NCBI GenBank assembly: GCA_004764695.1
Contig: SMSO01000032.1
Span: 8,762,668-8,826,667, forward strand
Length of the DNA: 64,000 bases
Reading direction: 5' to 3'
Origin: Schizochytrium sp. TIO01
Lineage: Eukaryota > Sar > Bigyra > Thraustochytrida > Thraustochytriidae
Below are positions 1 to 10,021 of the stretch, piece by piece. Both the position numbers and the translations under genes were made by a program. The notes under the pieces are model-generated. The model was given only the letters and a program-made list of their open reading frames with translations, was not told the origin of the DNA and ran no database searches. Position 1 is the stretch's first letter, and each line of letters opens with the position of its first letter.

Positions 1-169
1 CATCAGACTCAACAATAACATGATCCTCTATCTCAGGCAAGTCGCAAGCTATCTGGCACTTGTATGCATTGTGCGTTCCCAGAACTATGAAAAGCAGGGA
101 CTTATTGATTACAACGTAGAATGCTTTCGCAAGGCACTCGAGGAACTTTTCCGCCCGCCCACGAACTAA
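1..169 (+). CDS. RagC/D-like (Gtr2-type) small GTPase, C-terminal end only
   Basis: An open frame enters from the left edge (first full codon at 2) and stops with TAA at 167-169, giving the last 55 residues of a protein. The text contains LNNNMILYLRQV, LALVCIVR, KQGLIDYN and CFRKALEELF. These match the end of the C-terminal roadblock-like domain of RagC/RagD/Gtr2, where the equivalents are LNN-T-LYL, LALVCI-R, GLIDYN and CFRKA. Rag GTPases form RagA/B-RagC/D heterodimers on the lysosome or vacuole and recruit TORC1 when amino acids are present. The GTPase domain lies outside the window, so GTP-binding motifs cannot be checked. The assignment to RagC/D rather than RagA/B rests on the LALVCI...GLIDYN...CFRKA block, from memory of the family. 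An amino-acid transporter gene follows on the other strand, but I read nothing functional into that. Confidence 0.85.
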   Translation, partial: IRLNNNMILYLRQVASYLALVCIVRSQNYEKQGLIDYNVECFRKALEELFRPPTN

Positions 170-615
170 TCTTGCGCGTGTCGCATGTGCAAACATAAAA
201 TACTTACATAGATACATACACCTACATAACCTAAAGACAAGTAAAAATGTGACGATGATACTCTCTCTACCAAGTCCTGATTGTATACGTGCAACAGCAA
301 TCATTACAGAAGCTTTGGTCGCAAGAAACTTTTTGTTGCATATAGTACGATATTTATTTGCATGTCAAAGTACAAAATAGTTAATGCATATATACTAATG
401 CATATATTTCATCTAATCACAATGTGGTCGGCCCTCCCTGCTGCTAGCCTCTAGCCTATCACTCTTTCGAGCTGGGAATTGAAAATACCAAAGGTATATA
501 AAAAGGTCTTCTTCCTCTTTTCTCCTACTTTTTCAACATTTAAGGCAGTAATGCACAAGGTTCAGTCAAACTCACTCTCGCCTCCAACTCTGCATGACGC
601 GAAAAGTCCTGTTCC
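170..615. other. Intergenic, convergent 3' ends
   Basis: This is AT-rich sequence between the stop codon of the Rag-like gene (+) and the stop codon of the amino-acid transporter (-), so it holds the 3' flanks of both. A TTG-initiated open frame at 479-667 overlaps the transporter and looks spurious. I see no RNA gene or repeat. Confidence 0.6.
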
Positions 616-2139
616 TTACGATGAAGACACATGTTCCTCAGGGTTAATGGCAGAGATGACAGTATAACTCAGCGCAATGCATGCAAATACTAAGCATGTG
701 TAGCAGTAGAATGGGTGGCTAAAGTGCCAGGAATAGAAAGTCACCTTGCATTCCGGGACAAGGCGGCGGGACTGCAACTGCATGGTGGGAGGAATGAAGA
801 AGGCAATCACAAAGGCGGAAACACCCACAAGAGTAAGCATAAACGATACATCAGCCATGAACGCAGCGCAAAAAATCGCTGGCGCTGTGGCTCCCAAGTA
901 GAAAACTCTTTTCGGCATACCAGTACCAGGGCGAGGAGACTCGCCACCAGGACCGCAGTATCTCGCATGGTGCCAACCATTACCGAGGGTGATGGCATAC
1001 AAGGGAAAGGCAGCACCGCAAGTTACGGCAGGGTAGAGACGCACGTAGTAAGAAATGGCTGTTGCGAAGGGACCAGCGCTGAGAGCACCGGCCGTATAAT
1101 CCTGCCAGTTCAAGGTGATGAGCTTGTTAACAGGACGAGGAGTGGGAACATCGTCATGGACGCCGAAGAAAATTGCACACATGACACCGAGCATCAGGTA
1201 AAGGGTTGTGGTGGTGCAAATGACACTAACAAAGACCGGTCGAACAATATCCCGGCGCTGAGGAATAAAAGATAAAAGAGGTACTCCATGGTGGCAAAGC
1301 TGTGCAAATACAAAAGTACCAAAGACAGCACCAAAACTCGAGGCGTTAAAGACTTCAAGGGAGGTATCAATCGATGCCAGACCATCTTCTGGAATGGCAA
1401 CGGCAACGGTGAGCACCATCAGGAAGAGAGCGAAGAGGCCAATGCTGGTGAAGAGGAGCTGAAGCACCTTCATTTTTGCGAGATCTGTCTGCACTAGCAC
1501 AGACATGATGCAGGCAAAAATCCCAAGATAGATGAGGTAGTCCATCCAGCATTCACGGTGCGGGTAGTTCCAAAGGAATCCCTTGGCCGATGAAATGTCG
1601 CAGACCTTGCTGTCAGAGAGAATGGGAACAGTCTTTGCAAGTGAGATGCTAAAGATCGAAGCATACATCCAGGCGCTGCTCAAGACAAAGAGTGTAAGCG
1701 CAACCTCATACAGAGTGCGCGTCTTGCGACCGATAAACAGCTCACACATCGTGCTATATTCAACAATTCCAGAGGTTCCCTTGAAGCAGTTTGCACGTTC
1801 CTGGCATTCGAGTACCCAGACCATGGAGAACAAGCCAAGCACACTGGAAATGACAAGGAGAATTGAAGACGCGATGATTCCACCGTGAGCCACGGCATAT
1901 GGAATACCAAGCACGCCAGCGCCAAAAATGTAATTTACAGTGAACGCAAAGAGCAGTACCGCTTGGTACATTACAGATGTCTTTGGCTGTTGCTGTTCTT
2001 GGTGGTGGTCAATTGCGTCATCCCCGTTGTTAAGATTATCATCATAGCACGCGAGCTCCTCCGAAGTTTGCTCCTGCGAGCCAAGCAGTCTCTCCTCCAG
2101 CCCATTCTGTGCACCGTTTTCCACAGAGTTGCGAGGCAT
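616..2139 (-). CDS. Amino acid transporter, AAAP/SLC36-SLC38 type
   Basis: This is a 507-residue single-exon membrane protein. Residues 1 to about 55 are hydrophilic and acidic, rich in E, Q, N and D, as in the cytosolic tails of the amino acid/auxin permease family. The first membrane segment carries NYIFGAGVLGIPYAV (about 69-83), the AAAP signature in TM1. About ten further hydrophobic segments follow, including LLFTSIGLFALFLMVLTVAVA, FGTFVFAQLCHHGVPLL, VICTTTTLYLMLGVMCAIF and a C-terminal TM ending near EEHVSSS. The open frame extends 11 codons further upstream only to a GTG, so the ATG at 2139 (MPRNSVENG) is the likely start. The family moves neutral or other amino acids with H+ or Na+ across plasma or vacuolar membranes; the substrate cannot be read from sequence. 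Several sizeable open frames on the + strand inside this gene are shadows. Confidence 0.88.
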   Translation of the reverse strand: MPRNSVENGAQNGLEERLLGSQEQTSEELACYDDNLNNGDDAIDHHQEQQQPKTSVMYQAVLLFAFTVNYIFGAGVLGIPYAVAHGGIIASSILLVISSVLGLFSMVWVLECQERANCFKGTSGIVEYSTMCELFIGRKTRTLYEVALTLFVLSSAWMYASIFSISLAKTVPILSDSKVCDISSAKGFLWNYPHRECWMDYLIYLGIFACIMSVLVQTDLAKMKVLQLLFTSIGLFALFLMVLTVAVAIPEDGLASIDTSLEVFNASSFGAVFGTFVFAQLCHHGVPLLSFIPQRRDIVRPVFVSVICTTTTLYLMLGVMCAIFFGVHDDVPTPRPVNKLITLNWQDYTAGALSAGPFATAISYYVRLYPAVTCGAAFPLYAITLGNGWHHARYCGPGGESPRPGTGMPKRVFYLGATAPAIFCAAFMADVSFMLTLVGVSAFVIAFFIPPTMQLQSRRLVPECKVTFYSWHFSHPFYCYTCLVFACIALSYTVISAINPEEHVSSS

Positions 2140-4911
2140 CTTTCCAAGGCTATTTATGAACAAGTCGCGCACGAGTCAAATCACAGCCAAACTCAAGGTC
2201 GCTTCCGAGCTTTTCCGACCGGAACGAGGTCTCTCCAGGTCTCTCCACGGCCCCTGGCCTCTTCAACCTAGGCTCGCAAACGCCCTGTCGCCCCAGCTCC
2301 AGTTTATGGCGACGTGTCAGTGCCAAGCGTACCTCGTGCAATTTGATTCGATGTGTTATGATATGATGTCGCACAATACATAGAGATAACGCGATGCAAA
2401 GCAGACTTTGATTCCTTTCTTTCATTCGCCCCTCATGATTCTCTTCTTCTTCAAAAAAACAAAAAATTAAAAATTAAAAAATTAAAAACTATACATATAT
2501 CTGCACATATAAATACCTAGCTAGTCAGGTAGCTAGCTAGGTAGCTAGTACCTTTTCATCTCATAACTTTCTTTCTTTCTTTCAACCCGATCAAAATATT
2601 TTAGTCAAAATGAAAAGTAAATGAAACACCGAAAGAAAGAAAACTAAAGAAGATATTGGCAAACAAAAAGAAAACAAAGACCAGAAATGAGAGAAGAGAA
2701 GGGCGCTCCAGAGTGCAGGAAATGCCGCCTCCAGGCCAGACGTTCTGGTGCTTGCCTGCTACTTACGCTCAAGACCTCCGGACCTCGAGGCTGCAGAAGC
2801 TAGCTCTGTCAAATATGTAGGAGCGGGTCTCCATTTGCGAAGGATCGAGCGGCGAACCCCGAAAGGCCTCGCGCCAAAGCCTTACGTCGTGGTCTGAAAG
2901 CAATCGAAGAGACGATAGAAGCCGAACAAGAACATATTTAGAACACGAAAGAACACATCTGGGGGTTGCTAGCGTTATTGTTAGGAGTTGGCGCGCGGCG
3001 ATTACTGATTGGATTTAAGTCTTTGGATAGGACCTGGCTAGGGTAGGTAGGAACTAGTAGGCTCAATAGGAGGAGCGTCAGAGCGTTAAAATATAGTTAC
3101 CCAAGCTATAGAACTTGTTTCTGACCCGGTTGACGTTGATGATGGGGACGATAACTATGGCACAAACGTTACGAAGAAAGACATATAGTCGAAGAGTCCG
3201 AGGGGTTCAATTTGGGCGTTGCGGAAAAGAACTCCGTTGTATGAGCTGTCCGTAGTAAATAACTAGATAGCTGATGTACCTTGGTTGTAAGTAGGCGAAA
3301 TGCAGAAACGTAATTTAGGGGCTGATATTTAGGTCATCAGTGACAGCGATTATTCGTCCAAGCAAGCAAATGTATCTATTTCTTCAAGGTTCTTTAAGTT
3401 TATAGTATTTTGAGCAGGAATGGAAAGGGTTCTGGCTTGGTTTTAACGACTATTCTAGATTTAAAACAAAATCAACTTTAAATTGAAAAGTAAAACGAAG
3501 CTTGAAGTAGCAGAAAGTATGTTTGTGTTGCAACCTGTACAACATCTTATTGCAATAAATGTTGTTTGGGAATCTTTGAGTTTAGATGAATCCGCACAAA
3601 TAAGGAGAAAGTCATGTCGCTATCACCAGGATGATATGTGTAGGTTTGTAGAGAATGTGTGGCAGCGTAGTATGGAATGTTCCATACCTAGCACGGTTTT
3701 GCAGCTTAGTAATGCTTCTATGTCTACGACCATAGTAGATTACCCAACATTGCAAAACATGGGTTTCCAAAGCCTACGGTAACTAGCGATGCTTTCATCC
3801 AATCCTTTGTAAGACTTACTATTGGCTAATTGGAAGAAAAACTCCATCATTCCTGCTGATATTAAAACTTGGCTTATGCTGGTGACACGTATTGAATGAC
3901 TTCGTCATACAAGCATATCAGTAACTTCTAATATAATAATTTTACCAGATAGCCAAGCCCTCATATCATCGAGGTCCTGGGAGGCTTTTCGAATGACGCA
4001 TCGGAGTGTAGTAACGTCCAACCTATCCGATAGGCTCATGTCGTTCACCACATTAATTAGGCTGCATTGGTTTGGCTGCTCCGTGCACAAACTAAATACC
4101 AGGTACTATCTATTACTTACTGTACTCAATCCTAATAAATCCCTATACCGGTGTAGAATAGATGTCCGCGGCGGCCTCAAAGAACTCCCTAGATTGAACC
4201 TAGAGTACCCATCCAAAGGGTAAAACAGCAGAAGCACCACTAAGTATCTGGAAAATGATCTCTGCGGCGAACATCAGAACGAGTCAGCCGCGTGGAGAAC
4301 TGAACTTTTAGCGATCTTTGATGTTGGTTGTGGCCTTAGTTCGAGTTGGAGGATTGAAGCACAGTTTGGGACATCATTTTTTAGGTTTTAGGTGTGCACC
4401 TGCTGTGGTCACCGTAGCTGGATGTGTACTATAGTATTCTCTAGCAAGGTATTATGAGCTAGAGCACTGACTGCGCGTGCAGGAGCAGCATAGTACCTGG
4501 TGCTAATAGTAAGTTTGAGGTCCAGTTTGGAGCAAGAGTTAATGACACAACTCACAAGTCAGCGAAGCTTGTAAGCTTTGCGATCACTTTGAGCACGCAA
4601 GTTCAGACACTCTAACCTTGGGCGAAAGTCTTGGCGCAGAAGCGTAGCTCGGCGAAAGCAGAAACAAAGTGGTGCAGCGGTGAGTGCCAGCAAACTCGCA
4701 ACCTCAGACTCTCAGAACAGAAAATAGACGTCGAAGTTACAGGAGCTCCCGTGTTGTGTCGGCCTGTTGTGGTCATCAGACAGCACGGTACTACTTCTGC
4801 CTGGCGAAAGGAAACGCAGTCGCAATTTCGTTCTTTATCAAAAAGAATTTAGGCAGCAGCAGCAGCTGCGAAGACGAGGTGAACGATAGTCGCCAGAGTC
4901 AAAGCGCAAGC
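2140..4911. other. Intergenic region between divergent genes
   Basis: This 2.8 kb separates the transporter (-) from the channel gene (+), so it should hold both promoters. It contains a short CTTT run near 2573, an AAAATT-rich stretch near 2455-2490 and a TAGCTAGG-like run near 2515-2550. A probable RNase H relic lies near 3940-4080 and is listed separately. The open frame 3483-3782 has no recognisable domain. A possible 3' splice site sits in front of the GCAGCAGCAG run near 4852, which leaves room for an upstream exon of the channel gene. Confidence 0.5.
3935..4090 (+). pseudogene. Possible retrotransposon RNase H relic
   Basis: On the + strand the frame around 3940-4090 reads IIILPDSQALISS, then about 30 residues, then LMSFTTLIRLHWFGC. 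The DSQA block followed at this distance by a hydrophobic-L-x-W strand resembles the core of RNase H domains from jockey/R1-type non-LTR retrotransposons, where the usual text is (S/T)DSQAAL and then L-W-VPGH. The VPGH histidine motif is not present and the frame is short. No reverse transcriptase motif (YADD) was found nearby. If real, this is an old, decayed fragment. A chance match remains quite possible. Confidence 0.25.
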
Positions 4912-6213
4912 ATGCCAAACAAGAATCAGATTTCTGTTGAAGTGAATGAACATGGCGATGTGAGCAGGATGATCAACCCATCTCAAAAGTTCATCAAAGA
5001 CTGGGAACAATGCGAGAACAAAGTGCATATGAAGTTGGTGTATGTTCGATACATCGCAGATGTGGATACAGTCGCCCAAACCTTCAGTGTAGCGATTGGC
5101 TTTGACATGAGCTGGAAATCCTCAGCGCAGGATGTAAAGCGTTGGAAGAGTGACCCTCTCAATTTTAAACCAGACTTTATCCCCAACTTTGAATTTCCAA
5201 ACGCAAAGGAAGAAACTATGGAGCGTCGCGAACAAGAGAACGGCAACCCCTTCAAGATTGATATCATTGATGGTGAGCCTTACAATTTTCTCAGAACACT
5301 AGTGTACCTCACGTGCATGGAGCGTTTTGAGCTCTCTAGCTTTCCCTTCGATGTGCAAGAGCTTACGGTGACAATGGACACATCATTTTTCCCTGTCCAA
5401 AAGTCTATGTTTGTTCCACACCTAAACGCTCTTAGTATTGATGAGGATGCTGGTCTACATGGCGGCAACGAACCCATTCAACATGGCCAACCCAACGATG
5501 GAACTCTTCTGATTCTGAATCGGGCCTTTTGTGCTATTCCAGAATTTCGTGCTACTCGTGTTGTCCTGGAATTTGCTTCGCGTTCCAGTCCAGGTGATGA
5601 GGACAAAGAAGATGCATTCAGGTGGTCTCAGGTTGTTATTCGATTTCAGCTTGAGCGTCGCTCAGAAGGGTATCTATGGCGCATTGCTTTCCTAAGCGTC
5701 CTACTTGCTGTTACAGCAATGAGTGCATTTGCTTTGAACGTGGACGACCTATCTGATCGGCAAGGGTTGCTCATTACCCTTATTCTCGCTAGCGTGGCGT
5801 TTCAATACGTTGTTCAAAGCGGCCTTCCTGCAGTGCCTTACATCGTCCTCTTGGAGAAGCTAACAATCGCTACTTTTACATCAAATGTAGTTCTCATGCT
5901 ACTTGTTAGCCTCTTAAGCACGAATTTTATTACAAGCGATGAAGACACCCGTGATAGGATTGATACCTACTTTGCTATTGCGTACATTGTATGGTTGATC
6001 TTCTCTGTGGGCTCTTTCTTCCTCTATGGTATATACTGCCGTAAGGTGGAACGGGAAAAGCTCAGAATGGGAGCCTTGGCTCTTCGTGACCATAACCATG
6101 ATGATAAAGAAGACTCTGCTGTTTTAGTTTCTGGGACTGGCTTTCTTCAGGAATCAGTCACAAGACCGTCAGCTGGAATAGATGGCTTTGTGTCATTTGC
6201 TGGAAAGAAATAG
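4912..6213 (+). CDS. Pentameric ligand-gated ion channel subunit (Cys-less, Pro-loop type)
   Basis: This 433-residue protein has the layout of a Cys-loop/Pro-loop receptor subunit. An extracellular beta-sandwich (residues 40-245) has a first strand VYVRYIADVDTVAQTFSVAI and the loop hallmark FPFD at 144-147 in SSFPFDVQELTV. Four hydrophobic segments follow: M1 about 256-274, M2 about 283-300, M3 about 308-335 and M4 about 350-372, with a short charged C-tail. A cysteine stands upstream (YLTCMERF), but the second Cys of the animal Cys-loop is a Leu or Thr, as in bacterial homologues. Such subunits form five-membered ligand-gated pores; the ligand is unknown. I start at ATG 4912 because the frame upstream contains no other ATG and opens only at a GTG (4684). 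No signal peptide is visible after this start, so an upstream exon carrying one is possible. Confidence 0.85.
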   Translation: MPNKNQISVEVNEHGDVSRMINPSQKFIKDWEQCENKVHMKLVYVRYIADVDTVAQTFSVAIGFDMSWKSSAQDVKRWKSDPLNFKPDFIPNFEFPNAKEETMERREQENGNPFKIDIIDGEPYNFLRTLVYLTCMERFELSSFPFDVQELTVTMDTSFFPVQKSMFVPHLNALSIDEDAGLHGGNEPIQHGQPNDGTLLILNRAFCAIPEFRATRVVLEFASRSSPGDEDKEDAFRWSQVVIRFQLERRSEGYLWRIAFLSVLLAVTAMSAFALNVDDLSDRQGLLITLILASVAFQYVVQSGLPAVPYIVLLEKLTIATFTSNVVLMLLVSLLSTNFITSDEDTRDRIDTYFAIAYIVWLIFSVGSFFLYGIYCRKVEREKLRMGALALRDHNHDDKEDSAVLVSGTGFLQESVTRPSAGIDGFVSFAGKK

Positions 6214-6833
6214 ATTTCCATCCTATTACATCGTCTATATTTGTTTGCTTCCTTCAAATGAAAACACATTTTAGCAGCATCCAAGATCCGACGCTTGATT
6301 TGTAAGTTTGGTCTATCGCTCATTAGCAAGAGTACAACTTTATGTATTAAAGTGAATGCGTGATGAGAGCCCATCTGCAAATAGCTACTGCATTTGTTTG
6401 TGTGCTTCTTGGCCCTAAAAGATCCTCCGTTCAAGTGAGAAGATAGTTGATATCACACAGTAAATGCACGAATTAACGTACTTAATTCACTATTCAATTG
6501 GTTTCTAACTTTTTTTCTTTTTTCTTTTTCCAAATTTGAATGTCGTGCATGCATTGTATTGAACAGCTTTAAATCAATTTGGATGCCTTGTTTTCGCGGT
6601 CCTCTGGGCTTTGTGATGCCAAACATTGTAAATACTACCCTCCAAAAAGTTGATGACATTCAATTTCATCTTTTGTTTTATCCGAGGAGAAAATGATATT
6701 TTATTCATGAACGGATCAATTTTTTTTTTGTAAATGTTTTACACAGTTATAATTCGTAGTTCTTATAATCAAAATACCAATGTCGGTCCCGGAACTCTAG
6801 CGTGGCATGACTTGACGTTGCACGGATGCCACT
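6214..6833. other. Intergenic, tandem genes
   Basis: This 620 bp holds the 3' flank of the channel gene and the promoter of the HECT ligase gene. There is a T tract at about 6720-6729 and AT-rich sequence up to about 6780, a plausible core-promoter environment. I see no RNA gene or repeat. Confidence 0.5.
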
Positions 6834-9713
6834 ATGGGAGCTGCGGCTTCGAGCGCACGCCGATATGCGTTGACATCTCGCGCGGGTAGCTTGCCGACAA
6901 ATGCGACCAAGGACGAGTCTTCCAGTGGGAAGTTAACAGGGAGTTCTGAAGGAGCAGTCCCCGCTGCACCAACATTTAACACAGCGACACGAGATCTCCA
7001 AGCTGTTATTCGTGATCGTGTAGAGGCCATGGCTGAGCGAAATGCACAAGCTCGAAGAGCAGTACACCCCAAACTCAGCATTGATGAACTATTTAAACTC
7101 AAACCAAAAGAGCGTATCCTCGAGGAACTACGAATTAAGCCTGCTGAGGTAGAAGTTACCACGACATTTGCATTCACAATACGTTGGGACTACCTGTATG
7201 TGGCTGGAGAAAAGCAAGCTCAAATGACTGTAGTTGAGGCCCTCTTACTTGCTCCTGAGAGTCAAAGTTGCACTATTTCTTGCTCTTTGGATGCAAGTCC
7301 AGAGAATATTCAAGAGATCTTACTCCCAGGTGCTTCATGGACCTTGTTGCCAGATTCAGTATTAGATAAAAATAAACGGACGGTTTATATCGGTGATGTA
7401 TCATCCACAACTTGTCCTGGCATATGCTTTCGAGTTCGTGCCAGGCATGCAGTTGGGTGGGGTGATTGGAGTGCCCCAAGCCAAGCGTTTGCGCCTCTTG
7501 TTGCAGAACGCCCGCCCCCAACCATTGTATTTCATTCAGATGCCTCAATCTATGAAGCAAAAGTTGATTGGAGTGAACATGCATGCTTACCATCTTTTGG
7601 TCAGCTAATCTTTCATAAGCTCTTTGTTTGTCGACATGGAGACATTCCCCCTGAGGTTTATGATGAAATGCCTCGCCTGCAAGAGATGGGATATATTATG
7701 ACCTCCAACGAGAAGGAGGAAGAGGTCTATGCTGGCCGTGAGTGGACCACAGTTGTTGGATGCAAGATTAACCAAGTCGGCTTACGAGGCTTTCGATCAC
7801 TCTTACCAGGGGTGGAGTATAGCTTTAGGCTTGAGACTCAGATGGGTCTGAGTCGCGGAGACAGGCGCTATAATAGTTTGTTTAAAAGCAGAGAGATAGT
7901 TGTCAAGGTACCATGTGGCAGCCCTATTGCGCCCTCACCTTGTGTGGCTTCACGTGTTTCCACTGCGGGAATCCAACTAGATTGGACGCCACCGATTTGC
8001 AATGGTGGTGCCAAAGTGCTACGTTTTCAAGTATTTTGTGAGGTTTTCGGAGACAACCAGAGCGAAGAACGCGAACAAGATGAAACCCAGCCTAATGATC
8101 ATGAAACTCACTGTTGCTTCGAGGGGAATTTGACCTCCATTTATTATGGCGAGAGCGTGCTTAGACCAGGACAAAGGTACGGTTTTCGTGTGGTTGCCAT
8201 CAATGAATTTGGCAACAGCCCTCCGAGCCAAACCACGTGGGTTCGTGTGCCGACCGTGGAAGAGGAGCGTCAGAATGCCCTAGCTGAGCGAACACGACAG
8301 GAAATAGAAGCCGAGCGGTCGCGCGCACTACAAGTGAGCACAGGAACTGCATCTCAGAGTGTAGAGAGTCATGAAATTATGGCCAGTCCAGATGGAATGG
8401 TAGATTTACCTGAAGGATGGAATGAATACTGGGATCCAGCTTCTGAGGAATTGTTTTATTATAATGTCTATACTGGACAGAACCAATGGGAGAAACCTAG
8501 TTTTGACGATACAGCATTAGTTCTCTCACAATCACAAAACTACTCTCCGGAAGAAAATCCAGAAGAAAGAGATTGGAGGCTTTTTCGCAAGAAAAGATTT
8601 CGTTTCCTTCATCAGCTGCACCGTCTGAGAAAACAAGATTTACTGGATGAAACGTCGACGTTTCGCCTATCTGTGCGTAGGAAACACCTTGTATCGGACT
8701 CTCTTGCGCGTTTGGAAAGATTCGGTATAGAGGCACTTTTAGGCAAACTGCAAATTGTGTTTGAAGGCGAGGCCGGTATTGACTCTGGAGGTTTATCCAA
8801 AGACTGGTTTCTAGCCTTTACACTTGCAATACTTCAGCCCGAATATGGCCTATTTCAAAGAACGCCTAGTGGCACTTATGCACTTGATTCTCGAGCCAAG
8901 CTTATTCCAGAAGCTATGACTTACCTTCGAATTTTCGGAGCGGTTTGTGGTAAAGCATTATACGACCAGCAACTAGTTAATGCACCATTATGTACAGATC
9001 TCTTACGAAGTGTAACCGGAGATATGCCAAATCTCGCAAATCTTCGCGAGCGCGACGAAATATTAGCAAAAAGCCTGCAATGGATACTGGAGAACGATAT
9101 TGAGAATATTATTGAAGAGACGTTTACTGTGGGGATAGAACTCTTTGGAGCTTTTCAAGAAGTTGAACTGATTCCAGGCGGGGCAAATGTACCAGTAACG
9201 AATCAAAACAAAGAAGAGTATGTACAAGAGGTAATCAAATACCACTGTGGGGGTGCAGTTCAGGAGCTCGTGCAGGCGTGGCTAGAAGGAATTTGGACTT
9301 TGGTACCCAAACATTTTTTACATGGTTTCTCAGCAACTGAGTTACGGCTTCTGTTGAATGGGAAAACTGAAATTCGAGTAGAAGACCTTCGTTTCGGCTG
9401 CACACATTACAGCGGTGGATATACTTCAAGTTCAGACACTGTCGAGCTATTCTGGACTGTTATGGAGGGTCTTGAGCAAGCTGACCGCGCTCGCGTTCTT
9501 CGTTTCGCAACAGGATGTGATCGTGTGCCTCTTGATGGATTTTCTCCGCTACTTCCATTCACAATAACAAAGTCTGAATTTGACAAAGATGCTCTTCCAA
9601 CGTCGCATACATGTTTTCATCAATTAGTTTTGCCACCTTACGAGTCCGCTTATGAACTTCGAGAAAAATTACTTTACGCCTGTGATCATGCGATGGGTTT
9701 TGAGATGTCATAA
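6834..9713 (+). CDS. HECT E3 ubiquitin ligase with FN3-like repeats and one WW domain
   Basis: This 959-residue single-exon protein should transfer ubiquitin from E2 to substrates through a thioester. It starts MGAAASS, a consensus N-myristoylation site (Gly2, Ser6). Residues about 100-500 contain fibronectin type III-like modules: one ends CFRVRARHAVGWGDWSAPS, another has GIQLDWTPPICNGGAKV and later YGFRVVAINEFGNSPPS. A coiled, E/R-rich linker follows. A WW domain occupies 525-555, with both tryptophans (W529, W552) and the terminal Pro. The HECT domain runs from about 600 to the end, with FEGEAGIDSGGLSKDWF in the N-lobe and the catalytic cysteine C927 in LPTSHTCFHQLVLPPY, 33 residues from the end as in NEDD4-type ligases. 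There is no C2 domain, and the myristoyl site could replace it for membrane binding (inference). Start ATG 6834 is the first in frame. Confidence 0.92.
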   Translation: MGAAASSARRYALTSRAGSLPTNATKDESSSGKLTGSSEGAVPAAPTFNTATRDLQAVIRDRVEAMAERNAQARRAVHPKLSIDELFKLKPKERILEELRIKPAEVEVTTTFAFTIRWDYLYVAGEKQAQMTVVEALLLAPESQSCTISCSLDASPENIQEILLPGASWTLLPDSVLDKNKRTVYIGDVSSTTCPGICFRVRARHAVGWGDWSAPSQAFAPLVAERPPPTIVFHSDASIYEAKVDWSEHACLPSFGQLIFHKLFVCRHGDIPPEVYDEMPRLQEMGYIMTSNEKEEEVYAGREWTTVVGCKINQVGLRGFRSLLPGVEYSFRLETQMGLSRGDRRYNSLFKSREIVVKVPCGSPIAPSPCVASRVSTAGIQLDWTPPICNGGAKVLRFQVFCEVFGDNQSEEREQDETQPNDHETHCCFEGNLTSIYYGESVLRPGQRYGFRVVAINEFGNSPPSQTTWVRVPTVEEERQNALAERTRQEIEAERSRALQVSTGTASQSVESHEIMASPDGMVDLPEGWNEYWDPASEELFYYNVYTGQNQWEKPSFDDTALVLSQSQNYSPEENPEERDWRLFRKKRFRFLHQLHRLRKQDLLDETSTFRLSVRRKHLVSDSLARLERFGIEALLGKLQIVFEGEAGIDSGGLSKDWFLAFTLAILQPEYGLFQRTPSGTYALDSRAKLIPEAMTYLRIFGAVCGKALYDQQLVNAPLCTDLLRSVTGDMPNLANLRERDEILAKSLQWILENDIENIIEETFTVGIELFGAFQEVELIPGGANVPVTNQNKEEYVQEVIKYHCGGAVQELVQAWLEGIWTLVPKHFLHGFSATELRLLLNGKTEIRVEDLRFGCTHYSGGYTSSSDTVELFWTVMEGLEQADRARVLRFATGCDRVPLDGFSPLLPFTITKSEFDKDALPTSHTCFHQLVLPPYESAYELREKLLYACDHAMGFEMS

Positions 9714-10021
9714 TCATGTTTTCAATATGTTTTGACTGCATTCAAGTAACTCAAAGTATCAAGAAGTACCTTTCGCACATACTTTAGAAATATTCTACTA
9801 TCGCTAGGCAAAACCCACAGGCCCTTCACCAAAACATGTGTGTATGCATATTCAATAGCCATATCTTGAAAAGGTGCCAGGAAGTGTGATCTAGCATTTG
9901 AATTTATCCTCATCTTGTCAAGAGTAGTATTGCTTTCCTGAAAGATGCCAGCAATTTTCGCATAGACAGCTTCCTATGCGCTCAGAAATGATAACTGAAA
10001 ATAAGTGTTTGTGATATGGGT
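9714..10021. other. Intergenic, convergent 3' ends
   Basis: This is a short AT-rich spacer between the stops of the HECT gene (+) and the two-TM protein (-). I see no feature in it. Confidence 0.6.

Noticed and set aside
715-1275. 186-codon frame on the + strand
   Set aside because: Antisense to the amino-acid transporter, which has clear family motifs.
4684-4911. Longer N-terminus for the ligand-gated channel
   Set aside because: The frame opens at GTG and the added residues are basic and Ser-rich with no signal peptide. Eukaryotic initiation favours the ATG at 4912.
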